Below are positions 8,183 through 15,112 of a DNA stretch of 19,205 nt, piece after piece. Each line of letters starts with the position of its first letter. The stretch's first letter is position 1. Both the position numbers and the translations under genes were made by a program. The notes below the pieces were generated by a model. It was not told where the DNA came from. It did no database searches and was given only the letters and a program-made list of their open reading frames with translations. The DNA comes from JAZNQN01 sp045656005 (GTDB lineage: Bacteria > Bacillota > Clostridia > UMGS1883 > UMGS1540), in NCBI GenBank assembly GCA_045656005.1, contig JAZOQG010000033.1, positions 1 through 19,205 of the forward strand, written 5' to 3'.

Positions 8183-8752
8183 TTATAAAGAATAAATAGT
8201 GTCCATAAGATTTCTGGTTTCGCTCAAAAGCTCCGCTTCTGAGAGCTTTTCGCTGCTGCCGACATAAATCGGCTCGCCTATTACCATTTTTGCTTTTTTA
8301 AATAATATGTACTTTGTGTCAAGGTGAATGGGAACTATGGGAACGCCTGCCATCTGCGCCATTCTTACTGTTCCCTTTTTTGGGTTTGATTTCTTGCCTT
8401 TTCGGATTCTTGTGCCTTCGGGGAAAATGCCTAAAACATTTCCCTCTTTTAAAAGGTCAACAGTTCCAAGTACTGCCGAAGCATCTTTGGAGCCTCGGTT
8501 TACGGGCATTGCGCCGCATGCTTTTATAAGTGCGCCAAAGGGTTTAAAGCGAAAAAGCTCTGCTTTTGCCATAAAATAAATTTTTCTCTCTGTTAAAAAT
8601 GCACCGACAAATATAGGGTCCCAGAAGGAAAGATGATTTGCGGCGAGAATGTAGCCGCCTTCCTTTGGAATATTTTCTTTTCCTTCAACCGAAGGGCGGA
8701 AAAGAATTGTCATAACAGCGCGGGCAATGGGAATTATAATTTTTCTTATCAT
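8183..8752 (-). CDS. plsC: 1-acyl-sn-glycerol-3-phosphate acyltransferase
   Basis: This 189-residue membrane-associated enzyme adds the second acyl chain to lysophosphatidic acid, forming phosphatidic acid for phospholipid synthesis. The PlsC motifs are present in order: NHLSFWD near residue 39 (catalytic His and Asp of NHX4D), GAMPVNRG near 82, IFPEGTR near 113 (glycerophosphate site), and VPIVPIHL near 142. The N-terminal hydrophobic stretch fits membrane attachment. The start is ATG with AGGAG 7 nt upstream. It is 9 bp from cmk and 15 bp from the IspH-S1 gene, in the cmk-plsC-ispH order I recognise from Clostridia. Slightly short, but not truncated. Confidence 0.93.
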   Translation of the reverse strand: MIRKIIIPIARAVMTILFRPSVEGKENIPKEGGYILAANHLSFWDPIFVGAFLTERKIYFMAKAELFRFKPFGALIKACGAMPVNRGSKDASAVLGTVDLLKEGNVLGIFPEGTRIRKGKKSNPKKGTVRMAQMAGVPIVPIHLDTKYILFKKAKMVIGEPIYVGSSEKLSEAELLSETRNLMDTIYSL

Positions 8753-8761
8753 GGTGTACTC

Positions 8762-9433
8762 CTAATTTATTTTTTCGATTACTGTGTTATAAACTTTTAA
8801 AATAGACTGCTCTAAGGTAAGGTGCGTGGTATCAATCAAAATCGCATCGGAGGCCTGCATAAGTGGAGCTATGGCACGTTTTGAATCGTTTTCATCGCGC
8901 TTTATCATGTCCTTTAAAACCTCGTCAAAGGTTACATTTTTACCTTTTTCCATAAGCTCCTGAAGCCTTCGGCGTGCTCTTATCTCGACTCCCGCTGTCA
9001 AAAATATTTTAACCTGTGCGTCAGGGAGAACATGAGTGCCTATATCTCTGCCGTCCATAAGTACATTTGCACCCATGGCGATTTTTCTCTGAAGCTCCAG
9101 AAGTTTCTGGCGAACGGGCAAAATTGTGCCTACATTTGATGCACCCATTGAAACCTCGGGTGTTCTTATTTTTCCCGAAACATCTTCTCCGTTTAAGAAA
9201 ATCAGGTTTTCTCCGTCTTTCACCTTTATATCAATGTCAATATCGGGAAGAAAAGCGCTGACACTTTCTTCGCTTTTTGTATCCCCGCCATGCTCCAAAA
9301 CATAAAGTGCAACTGCACGAAACATCGCTCCCGTGTCAATATAAGCATATCCGAGCTTCGAAGAAACTGCTTTTGAAATTGTGCTTTTGCCTGCACCCGC
9401 AGGTCCGTCAATTGCAATATTAATATAGTTCAT
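8762..9433 (-). CDS. cmk: Cytidylate kinase
   Basis: This 223-residue cytoplasmic kinase phosphorylates CMP and dCMP with ATP for nucleotide supply. The P-loop GPAGAGKST lies at about residues 10-18. After it come YIDTGAMFRA (CMP binding), MDGRDIGTHVLPDA near 127-140 and the lid RARRRLQEL, with the helix KRDENDSKRAIAPL closing the active site. The length is typical of the family. A strong RBS, AAGGAGG, precedes the ATG. The gene lies between the HutP-like gene (9 bp upstream) and plsC (9 bp downstream) in one polycistronic unit. Confidence 0.96.
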   Translation of the reverse strand: MNYINIAIDGPAGAGKSTISKAVSSKLGYAYIDTGAMFRAVALYVLEHGGDTKSEESVSAFLPDIDIDIKVKDGENLIFLNGEDVSGKIRTPEVSMGASNVGTILPVRQKLLELQRKIAMGANVLMDGRDIGTHVLPDAQVKIFLTAGVEIRARRRLQELMEKGKNVTFDEVLKDMIKRDENDSKRAIAPLMQASDAILIDTTHLTLEQSILKVYNTVIEKIN

Positions 9434-9442
9434 AAATCCTCC

Positions 9443-9859
9443 TTAAACGGCTCTGTGTCCGATGGCTATAGCCATTTCGTTAAGATGCAAAAGTCCTATG
9501 CCGAAAAATACGCAAACACTTATGTGCTCTCCATATCTTGCAACGCCTATTTTCCCGCCGACATTAAGACCCAAAGCCTTGTTTACTATCTGTGAAACAG
9601 CCTCTTTTGCGGCGCCTGCAACTGCACCTTCTTCTGCATGGGTATTACCGATTATTCCTTCTCTTTTGGCTGCAACCACAGTTCTTTCAATTATTTTATT
9701 GACAGATGTGATAAATTCGCCGCCAAAATCTACTGCGGCAACAGATATGCCTATATCGGCAAATGATGCCTTTAATTTGTTTTCCGACTCTCTGTCCTCT
9801 GTAAGTGCAATTTTTATTGCACTTTTTGAAACTTCCCTGCTTCCGTACTTCTCGTTCAT
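9443..9859 (-). CDS. HutP-like protein
   Basis: This 138-residue protein resembles the clostridial branch of the HutP family (B. subtilis HutP is a histidine- and metal-dependent RNA-binding antiterminator). The visible blocks are VVAAKREGIIGNTHAEEGAV, GLNVGGKIGVARYGEHISV and the C-terminal GIGLLHLNEMAIAIGHRAV, whose histidines sit where HutP has ligand and metal histidines. The ATG at 9859 is chosen because AGGAG lies 6 nt upstream; a longer reading frame to 9949 would overlap the flavoprotein gene by 80 bp and lacks an RBS. No hut genes are near, so a histidine-catabolism role is unlikely. RNA binding is inferred only from the fold family. Confidence 0.8.
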   Translation of the reverse strand: MNEKYGSREVSKSAIKIALTEDRESENKLKASFADIGISVAAVDFGGEFITSVNKIIERTVVAAKREGIIGNTHAEEGAVAGAAKEAVSQIVNKALGLNVGGKIGVARYGEHISVCVFFGIGLLHLNEMAIAIGHRAV

Positions 9860-9869
9860 TTTAATCTCC

Positions 9870-11075
9870 TTATATACTGCCGCCTGCAACAAACCCCGTA
9901 GAATATGCAATCTGTAAATTATATCCTCCGGTGTATGCATCAACGTCAATTACTTCTCCTGCGAAATATAAATTTTTTATAAGTTTGCTTTCCATGGTTT
10001 TTGGATTAATCTCATCGGTTTTGATACCGCCTGATGTGACGATTGCCTCTGCAATAGGTCGAAATCCCGAAATGTTTACAGTAAAGTTTTTCAGTAAATC
10101 AAGAAAAACTGCTCGTTCCTTTTTGGTTATTTCATTGCATTTTTTTCTCTCGTCAATCCCCGAAAGTTTTATAATGGTCGCAATCAGCTTTTTGGGAAGG
10201 AGAGAGGAAAGCGAATTTATAAAATCACGGTTTGAAAACTCTGTAAGGTCACGGATAAGCCTTTTGTCAAGGGTATCGTAGTCAAGCGCAGGCTTTAAAT
10301 CTATAATTGCCTTTATCCCTTTTGCCTTTTTAAGGTGACTGCTTCCGCTTAAAACCACAGGACCGCTTATGCCAAAATGAGTAAAAAGCATTTCGCCGAA
10401 ATCCTCATATAAAATATTTTCGCCATCAGAAAGTTTAAAGCCTATGTTTTTAAGGCTTAAGCCTGAAAGCTCACGGCAAAATTCATCATCAGATGAGAGA
10501 GGCACCAAAGATGGCTTAAGTGGTGTTATGGTGTGACCGAGAAGTTTTGCCATGCGATGTCCGTCACCCGTTGAACCTGTCTGCGGATAAGAAACTCCGC
10601 CAGTTGCAAGCACCAAGGCATCGCAGGAAATCTTTTTCCCGCCTTCGGTTAAAGCGCCTGAAATTATGCCGTCTTTCTCATATATTCTTACAATCCTTGC
10701 TTTTATAACCGTAACTCCCAAAGATGTAAGGTGTTTTTTTAGTGCATTTACAACAGAAGGGGCACTGTCATTTTCGGGAAAGACACGAAAACCGCGCTCT
10801 ACCTTTGTTTTAACTCCGATGCTTTCAAAAAAATCTATTGCATCGTAATTGGAAAAGCGTTTAAAAGCACCGTAAAGAAACCTAGGATTTGTTATAACAT
10901 TCGGGATAAGCTCGTCACCCGCGTTTGTTATATTGCATCTGCCTTTTCCCGTGATGCGCATTTTTTTGCCCAAGTCATTGTTTTTCTCGAATAGATAAAC
11001 GCTGTGTCCGTTTTTGGCCGCAGTAATTGCAGCCATCATTCCCGCAGGACCTGCTCCTATTACAAATACTTTCAT
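9870..11075 (-). CDS. HI0933-family NAD(P)/FAD-dependent oxidoreductase
   Basis: This 401-residue flavoprotein has an N-terminal dinucleotide-binding motif, VIGAGPAGMMAAITAAKNG, and the family signature GKKMRITGKGRCNITNA near residue 36. LATGGVSYPQTGSTGDGH lies near 156, and the C-terminal FAD motif is LYFAGEVIDVDAYTGGYN. Members (YhiN/BaiN-type) are often annotated as aminoacetone oxidase-like, but their physiological substrates are largely unknown. The start overlaps the methyltransferase stop as ATGA, showing translational coupling, with GGTGA as the RBS. The HutP-like gene begins 10 bp after its stop. Confidence 0.9.
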   Translation of the reverse strand: MKVFVIGAGPAGMMAAITAAKNGHSVYLFEKNNDLGKKMRITGKGRCNITNAGDELIPNVITNPRFLYGAFKRFSNYDAIDFFESIGVKTKVERGFRVFPENDSAPSVVNALKKHLTSLGVTVIKARIVRIYEKDGIISGALTEGGKKISCDALVLATGGVSYPQTGSTGDGHRMAKLLGHTITPLKPSLVPLSSDDEFCRELSGLSLKNIGFKLSDGENILYEDFGEMLFTHFGISGPVVLSGSSHLKKAKGIKAIIDLKPALDYDTLDKRLIRDLTEFSNRDFINSLSSLLPKKLIATIIKLSGIDERKKCNEITKKERAVFLDLLKNFTVNISGFRPIAEAIVTSGGIKTDEINPKTMESKLIKNLYFAGEVIDVDAYTGGYNLQIAYSTGFVAGGSI

Positions 11076-11794
11076 ATCTCACCTTTTTTCAGCACAAAGA
11101 AAATTCTTTCAGTTTCAGGAGAAGGGCTTTCAAACAAAAGGTCTCCAAAAACACCAAGGACACAAAGCCCCGCTTCTTTTGCCGTTTCTGAAATTTCCTC
11201 AGCAGTATATGCACGCTGAATTTGTTCTTCCTCAAAACGTTCGTAAAGATTGCCGCACTTTTTGAAAAATGTAAGTGTCATTTCCAAAATGTTGTTTTCA
11301 AAAAAGTTTTCCCATGTGTAAAATATATCATTATTTTCATATATATATGTATTGTTACCCAAAACTTCGGAAAGTTTATAGTAACTGCTGATGTCAAAAA
11401 TGTAAATTCCACCCGGATTTAAGTAGTTATTGATAAGTTTAAAAAATTTTAAAAGCTGGCCATCTTCTATAAGATAATTTATAATGTCAAGAGAGCTATA
11501 GGCAGCATCAACAGTCCCGTAAAGCTCAAAATCTGTTATTTCCTGATTTAAAAAGAGGATATCGTCACTTTTCCCTTTTGCAACAGAAAGCATTTCAGCT
11601 GATGCGTCAATGCCAATCATGTCATATCCCGCATCGCGCATTAAAGCGGTTAAAGTACCTGTTCCGCATCCTAAATCTGCAACGAGAGTTGGGGTTATAT
11701 TAAATTTTTTGAAAATTTCCTTATAATATGACAAAAACTTTTCATAGTCCGTGTCAATTAATGCGTCATAAACCTCCGAGAAGCGGTTATACAT
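11072..11794 (-). CDS. Class I SAM-dependent methyltransferase
   Basis: This 240-residue enzyme has motif I VADLGCGTGTLTALM near residue 40, an acidic motif II end GIDASAEML, and a motif IV-like YSSLDIINYL. The N-terminus YNRFSEVYDALID is the usual lead-in of this Clostridia/Bacilli family (YqeM-like). The substrate cannot be read from the sequence. I start it at ATG 11794 because family members begin MYxxFSxVYD and GAAAGG lies upstream; the frame is open to 11908 but would run deep inside the regulator gene. It overlaps the regulator by 8 bp and the flavoprotein by 4 bp, so the three are translationally linked. Confidence 0.88.
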   Translation of the reverse strand: MYNRFSEVYDALIDTDYEKFLSYYKEIFKKFNITPTLVADLGCGTGTLTALMRDAGYDMIGIDASAEMLSVAKGKSDDILFLNQEITDFELYGTVDAAYSSLDIINYLIEDGQLLKFFKLINNYLNPGGIYIFDISSYYKLSEVLGNNTYIYENNDIFYTWENFFENNILEMTLTFFKKCGNLYERFEEEQIQRAYTAEEISETAKEAGLCVLGVFGDLLFESPSPETERIFFVLKKGEI

Positions 11795-12083
11795 CGGAAT
11801 CAAGCCTTTCAAGTACAGTTTTGTATCCGTTGGCGCCTTTTTTGTTAAGATAATTTGAAACCCTTGAAATTGTTGCACTGCTGGCAGATGTCTCTTTCTC
11901 AATTTCATTATATGCCGCTTTCTCCGTCAGCATCTTTGCAACGCGAAGGCGCTGCGCCATTGCAGAAAGCTCGCCCGGTGTGCAAAGGTCGAATAAAAAG
12001 CTTTCAACCTCACCTTCCGTTTTAAGGATGCTGAAAGCCTTGTATAAAGTATTCAGTTGCTTTGTTCTTTGTTCGTCTTTCAT
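11787..12083 (-). CDS. yerC: YerC/YecD-type TrpR-like regulator
   Basis: This 98-residue protein of the TrpR/YerC-YecD family is a helical DNA-binding protein. The conserved LFDLCTPGELSAMAQRL block is followed by a helix-turn-helix at about residues 45-80 (AAYNEIEKETSASSATISRV). It lacks an obvious ligand domain, and the targets of family members are poorly known. It is the first gene of the long minus-strand cluster, 34 bp below a near-consensus promoter, so it could autoregulate the cluster. The RBS is weak (GGTG at a distance). Confidence 0.88.
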   Translation of the reverse strand: MKDEQRTKQLNTLYKAFSILKTEGEVESFLFDLCTPGELSAMAQRLRVAKMLTEKAAYNEIEKETSASSATISRVSNYLNKKGANGYKTVLERLDSDV

Positions 12084-12116
12084 ACTTTAAACACCAACCA
12101 ATAAAAATATAAGTAT

Positions 12117-12145
12117 ATTATATAATTTTAACGAGCTAAAGTCAA
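12117..12145 (-). promoter_or_regulatory. Sigma-A promoter of the yerC-led cluster
   Basis: On the minus strand TTGACT (12145-12140) is separated by exactly 17 bp from TATAAT (12122-12117), pointing at the yerC start at 12083. It is one base from consensus in the -35 and perfect in the -10. Confidence 0.85.
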
Positions 12146-12161
12146 GACTTTAAATTTTAGA

Positions 12162-12190
12162 TTGCAAAAAGAAAATAAATATGATATCAT
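12162..12190 (+). promoter_or_regulatory. Sigma-A promoter of the PpiC-type gene
   Basis: TTGCAA (12162-12167), a 17-bp spacer and TATCAT (12185-12190), with TG one base before the -10 (extended -10). The ATG of the gene is at 12224. It is back-to-back with the yerC promoter; the two -35 boxes are 16 bp apart. Confidence 0.8.
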
Positions 12191-12223
12191 ATTAAATATA
12201 ATAAATGAAAGGAAGTCTTAAAG

Positions 12224-13498
12224 ATGAACTTGAAAAGATTTTTGGCAGCGGTGCTTTCGGCTTTTATGATGATGAGTGTAAGTGCAGGAGCAAAGACACT
12301 TGAATTTACAATAGGAAATGCAGATATGTATGTCAGCGATAACGGTATTACCAAGGCTGAGCTTGATGCAGCGGCTTACATTGAAAACGGAAGAACAATG
12401 GTGCCGATAAGGGTTATTTCCGAGAATTTCGGGGCAGAGGTTTTGTGGAACGGTGAGGAAAAATCCGTAACCATAAAAAATGGCTCTGCAGAAATTAAAC
12501 TTGTAATAGATTCTGCCACTGCATTTGTAAACGGAGAAGAGAAAACACTCGATTCCTCCGCAGTAATTTCAAACGGCAGAACAATGGTTCCTCTTCGTTT
12601 TATATCCGAGGCACTCGGCAAGGAAGTAGAATACATAGCCCCCTCTTCTCAGATACTGATTACTGACGATAAGCCAATATGCGTTATAAACGGCGAAAAA
12701 ATGATGGCAGAGGATTATAAATTCTTTAAGATTTATATAACAAACGAGGAAATTCCCGATAATGCACTCCCTCAGTTTGTTCCATATGCTAACAGCTTTG
12801 CGGAAGAAGTGGGAATAATGGCTGCTGCGGCAAAGAAAAGCGGAATCGTAGCGGCACCCCAGTCACTCAGTTCAATCGTTGAAAGTGTAATGGCAGACAA
12901 AGAAGCAATATATGCAGAAACACTTACTGCAAATGCAATAAAGGCTTTGACAAATTATCTTTATGCGACAGAATATGTAAGCACTTTAGAGTTTGATATA
13001 AGTGAAGAAGATATAGTTTCCGACTATGAGACAAATTATGTAAACGCAAAACACATTCTCATTATGACCAAGGACCAGAGTACCGGGCAGCCTTATTCAA
13101 AGGAACAGAGAAAGAACGCAAGGGAGACGGCTGAATATATTCTCAGAAGACTTGACAGAGGCGACAGCTTTGACGATTTGATAAAGGAATATGGAGAAGA
13201 CCCCGGTATGGCACAGTATCCTGACGGATATGTGTTTACCTATGGCGAAATGGTAGAGCCTTTTGAAAAAGCAGTGTATTCCATGAAGGTTAATGAAGTG
13301 AGCGGAATTGTTGAAAGTGAATTTGGGTTCCATATAATAAAGAAAATTTCTCTTCCCGAGCTTTCAGATTATGAAATTTATTCACTGCTTCAGCAGTATA
13401 ATCAGGAAGAATATACAAAACTTGTAAGTGAGCTTAAGAAGGATGCAGAAATTACTTATAACTATACAAATGATGAAATAGCAGAGAAGATAAAATAA
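12224..13498 (+). CDS. Secreted PpiC-type peptidyl-prolyl isomerase with copper-amine-oxidase-like module
   Basis: The protein has 424 residues. Residues 1 to about 23 are a signal peptide ending SVSAGA. Residues about 24-145 form a copper-amine-oxidase N-terminal-like module with two copies of the NGRTMVP-(I/L)R-(V/F)IS motif. A helical SurA/PrsA-like chaperone region follows, then a parvulin rotamase domain at about 276-372 with NAKHILIM, the LIKEYGEDPG loop, FEKAVYSMKVNEVSG and SEFGFHIIK. It should help fold exported proteins outside the membrane. Unlike PrsA it has no lipobox cysteine, so the N-terminal module may hold it at the surface (inference). GAAAGGAAG precedes the ATG, and it has its own promoter and terminator. 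It could serve the large surface protein downstream. Confidence 0.88.
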   Translation: MNLKRFLAAVLSAFMMMSVSAGAKTLEFTIGNADMYVSDNGITKAELDAAAYIENGRTMVPIRVISENFGAEVLWNGEEKSVTIKNGSAEIKLVIDSATAFVNGEEKTLDSSAVISNGRTMVPLRFISEALGKEVEYIAPSSQILITDDKPICVINGEKMMAEDYKFFKIYITNEEIPDNALPQFVPYANSFAEEVGIMAAAAKKSGIVAAPQSLSSIVESVMADKEAIYAETLTANAIKALTNYLYATEYVSTLEFDISEEDIVSDYETNYVNAKHILIMTKDQSTGQPYSKEQRKNARETAEYILRRLDRGDSFDDLIKEYGEDPGMAQYPDGYVFTYGEMVEPFEKAVYSMKVNEVSGIVESEFGFHIIKKISLPELSDYEIYSLLQQYNQEEYTKLVSELKKDAEITYNYTNDEIAEKIK

Positions 13499-13503
13499 AA
13501 TAC

Positions 13504-13527
13504 AAAAAGCGGCTGTTGCCGCTTTTT
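13504..13527 (+). terminator. Rho-independent terminator after the PpiC-type gene
   Basis: AAAAAGCGGC and GCCGCTTTTT flank a TGTT loop, 5 bp after the stop codon. The A-run and T-run make it usable from both strands. Confidence 0.88.
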
Positions 13528-13598
13528 ATATTTTTTGTATATATATTAAAATTTTTGACATACTGTAATGAAGAAATGGAACAAGGGAGATGTTTAGT

Positions 13599-14438
13599 AT
13601 GAAGAAAATAACAGTAAAACAAATATCTGAGTACAGGTCATATTTGCATGAAATGGAAAAAGCGACAGCTACAATAGAAAAGTATGCAAGGGATGTTTCT
13701 GCTTTTATGGAATGGACAAAGGGGTGCGTAATAAATAAGGAAGTGGTTATGGAGTATAAAAGGTATTTGATTAAGAATTATTCTCCGTCAAGTGTCAATT
13801 CCTTTTTATCCTCTCTTAATAATTTTTTTGAATATAAAAAATGGTTCGATTTAAAAGTTAAAACGTTAAAAATACAAAGCAGGATGTTTTTATCAAATGA
13901 TAAAGAACTTAGTGTTCAGGAGTATAAACGACTTCTTGCGGCTGCAAAGAAAAGGAAAAATGAGCAGCTTTATTATATATTGCAAACTATTTGTGCTACG
14001 GGAATAAGAGTGTCGGAGCTTAAGTTTATAACTTCAGAAAGCATAAAAGAAAAACATGCCACCGTGCTTTTGAAGGGAAAATTAAGAACAATAATTATAC
14101 CATCGAAGCTATGCAAAATTCTTTCTGAATATGCGAAAAAGCAAAAAATATCAAGCGGAAGCATATTTGTTACCCGTAAAGGAAAACCCGTTGACAGAAC
14201 ATATATCTGGAAACTTATGAAATCACTTTGCATTGATGCAGGTGTAGACAGAAAGAAGGTTTTCCCCCATAATTTAAGACATCTTTTTGCACGAACATTT
14301 TATTCTGCCGAAAAAGATATAGTAAGGCTTGCAGATATATTGGGTCATTCAAGCGTGAACACTACAAGGATTTATACAATGGAAACAGGAGAAGTTCACC
14401 GCAGACAAATAGAAACTTTAAAAATTCTTCTTTGCTGA
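13599..14438 (+). CDS. Tyrosine recombinase (candidate DNA invertase)
   Basis: This 279-residue site-specific recombinase has an N-terminal SAM-like core-binding domain at about residues 1-95 (YLHEMEKATATIEKYARDVSAF) and a catalytic domain from about 105. All catalytic positions are present: Arg137 in GIRVSELK, Lys in KGKLRT, His224 and Arg227 in HNLRH, His250 in LGHSS, and nucleophile Tyr259 in TRIYTM. ATG 13599 is preferred to the one at 13590, because the RBS AAGGGAG ends right before 13590 and is correctly spaced only for 13599. It ends 11 bp before the left 18-bp inverted repeat. This adjacency, and the absence of phage or conjugation genes, suggest it inverts the neighbouring promoter segment. 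A role as a general XerC/D recombinase cannot be excluded. Confidence 0.92.
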   Translation: MKKITVKQISEYRSYLHEMEKATATIEKYARDVSAFMEWTKGCVINKEVVMEYKRYLIKNYSPSSVNSFLSSLNNFFEYKKWFDLKVKTLKIQSRMFLSNDKELSVQEYKRLLAAAKKRKNEQLYYILQTICATGIRVSELKFITSESIKEKHATVLLKGKLRTIIIPSKLCKILSEYAKKQKISSGSIFVTRKGKPVDRTYIWKLMKSLCIDAGVDRKKVFPHNLRHLFARTFYSAEKDIVRLADILGHSSVNTTRIYTMETGEVHRRQIETLKILLC

Positions 14439-14449
14439 ATAAAAAAACC

Positions 14450-14467
14450 ACATAATCTAAATTATGT
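14450..14467 (+). repeat. Left inverted repeat / recombination site
   Basis: The sequence is ACATAAT-CTAA-ATTATGT: two 7-bp arms in inverted orientation around an asymmetric 4-nt centre, the shape of a tyrosine recombinase core site. It is the exact reverse complement of 14710-14727. Outer flanks CC on the left and TGCAGTTTT on the right are shared with the other site in direct orientation (29 bp, 14448-14476, two mismatches). Confidence 0.75.
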
Positions 14468-14532
14468 TGCAGTTTTACAATTCTCTATTAGTTTTAACTC
14501 AAATAATCACATCACCATTATAAAGTTTTGTT

Positions 14533-14603
14533 AAAAAAGACACGCACTACAGACCAATGGTTCAATAAATAACAACATTGGTCTGTTTGGCTGTGTCTTT
14601 TTT
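14533..14603. terminator. Bidirectional terminator inside the invertible segment
   Basis: Outer arms AAAAAAGACAC (14533-14543) and GTGTCTTTTTT (14593-14603) and inner arms AGACCAATG (14551-14559) and CATTGGTCT (14576-14584) form a long interrupted hairpin. It has an A-run on one side and a T-run on the other, so it can stop transcription in both directions. It lies between the recombinase and the segment promoter and should insulate them in either orientation. Confidence 0.75.
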
Positions 14604-14644
14604 GTTGCAAATTAACTAAATTCATAAAATGGACGCTAAAAACA

Positions 14645-14673
14645 TTGACAAAAGCCTGGTTCAATGCTATAAT
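14645..14673 (+). promoter_or_regulatory. Consensus sigma-A promoter within the invertible segment
   Basis: TTGACA (14645-14650), exactly 17 bp, TATAAT (14668-14673), with TGC just before the -10 (extended -10). Both hexamers are perfect, making it the strongest promoter in the window. Transcription should begin near 14680, cross the right inverted repeat, and reach the start codon at 14758. Confidence 0.92.
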
Positions 14674-14709
14674 TTACTCGTATTTTTATGTATCTGCTAA
14701 TATTTTTCC

Positions 14710-14727
14710 ACATAATTTAGATTATGT
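14710..14727 (-). repeat. Right inverted repeat / recombination site
   Basis: The sequence is ACATAAT-TTAG-ATTATGT, the exact reverse complement of the left site, so the two 4-nt centres point toward each other. It lies about 30 bp inside the leader RNA, before the RBS of the first downstream gene, as in other promoter-inversion switches. Confidence 0.75.
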
Positions 14728-14757
14728 TGCAGTTTTTAATATTTAACGAGGTATGAC

Positions 14758-15006
14758 ATGAGCGGTGATATGCATCAGAGTTTGGAACTTTATATTTGGT
14801 TAATGTTTTGTTTTATGATACTGGCAATAGTCCTGACAATAATTTATTTAAAAATAGTAATGCCTTTTTTGGAGGAAAGGAATTACATAAAAATGGAAAT
14901 GAAACGAAGTTTTAATGAAGATGAATATATTTTCTGGAAAAAAATTCTTGTTAGTTTTTATTTAAAACATATACCAATTGTGAGAAGGTTTGGACGCAAA
15001 AAATAA
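14758..15006 (+). CDS. Small single-pass membrane protein of unknown function
   Basis: The protein has 82 residues. After a short polar N-terminus (MSGDMHQS) there is one transmembrane segment at about residues 10-33, then a basic tail of about 48 residues ending RRFGRKK. Lys/Arg after the segment predicts the N-terminus outside and the tail in the cytoplasm. I do not recognise a family. GAGG lies 6 nt before the ATG. It is the first gene after the putative invertible promoter, so it should be switched together with that promoter. Possible roles such as an accessory or assembly factor for the surface protein are guesses. Confidence 0.75.
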   Translation: MSGDMHQSLELYIWLMFCFMILAIVLTIIYLKIVMPFLEERNYIKMEMKRSFNEDEYIFWKKILVSFYLKHIPIVRRFGRKK

Positions 15007-15018
15007 TAAGATACATAC

Positions 15019-15063
15019 CTTCGCATAATAGTTTTGCAGTTCAATTTAATCATCTATGCGAAG
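15019..15063. repeat. Inverted repeat containing a partial recombination-site-like sequence
   Basis: CTTCGCATA (15019-15027) and TATGCGAAG (15055-15063) are perfect 9-bp arms around a 27-nt loop. The stretch CATAAT-AGTT-TTGCAGTT (15024-15041) repeats the left arm and the TTGCAGTT flank of the 14450 and 14710 sites but lacks the ATTATG right arm. No T-run follows. Confidence 0.5.
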
Positions 15064-15074
15064 AGTGTATAAAT

Positions 15075-15112
15075 GTGGAACTGTTAAATTTTAACAGTTC
15101 CACAACATTTTT
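15075..15112 (+). terminator. Hairpin with T-run just before the microprotein RBS
   Basis: GTGGAACTGTTAAA and TTTAACAGTTCCAC form a 14-bp palindrome with a one-base centre, followed after AACA by TTTTT, then directly by the SD AAGGAGG. It could terminate the 82-residue gene's transcript, or act as an attenuator with partial read-through into the surface protein gene. The gap between stem and T-run makes full termination uncertain. Confidence 0.6.

Larger units (their letters stand above)
14450..14727. other. Putative invertible promoter segment (phase-variation switch)
   Basis: This 278-bp gene-free segment is bounded by perfect 18-bp inverted repeats. It contains, in order, a bidirectional terminator hairpin and a strong promoter pointing rightward at the surface-protein genes. 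It starts just after the tyrosine recombinase gene. In the orientation shown the promoter should be ON for the downstream genes. In the flipped orientation it would read leftward, antisense into the recombinase 3' end, and the downstream genes would lose it. Inversion is inferred from architecture, not observed. Confidence 0.72.

Noticed and set aside
9860..9949. N-terminal extension of the HutP-like protein
   Set aside because: It overlaps the flavoprotein 3' end; the ATG at 9859 has a clear AGGAG.
11795..11908. N-terminal extension of the methyltransferase
   Set aside because: It would overlap most of the yerC 3' third, has no RBS, and lies outside the family's usual start.
13555..13583. 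Promoter for the recombinase at TTGACA 13555-13560
   Set aside because: The -35 is perfect but no -10-like hexamer stands at 16-18 bp; the sequence there reads AATGGAACA. The recombinase promoter is left unassigned.
14504..14532. A second, leftward promoter in the switch (TATAAT on the minus strand near 14515-14520)
   Set aside because: The -10 is good, but no TTGACA-like -35 lies 16-18 bp upstream on that strand.
14450..14736. Insertion footprint: the 29-bp near-identical sites read as direct repeats (attL/attR or transposon target duplication)
   Set aside because: The enclosed DNA is under 300 bp, has no cargo gene, and holds a promoter and terminator. The core centres are reverse complements of each other, which favours inversion. 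It remains an alternative if reads show deletion.
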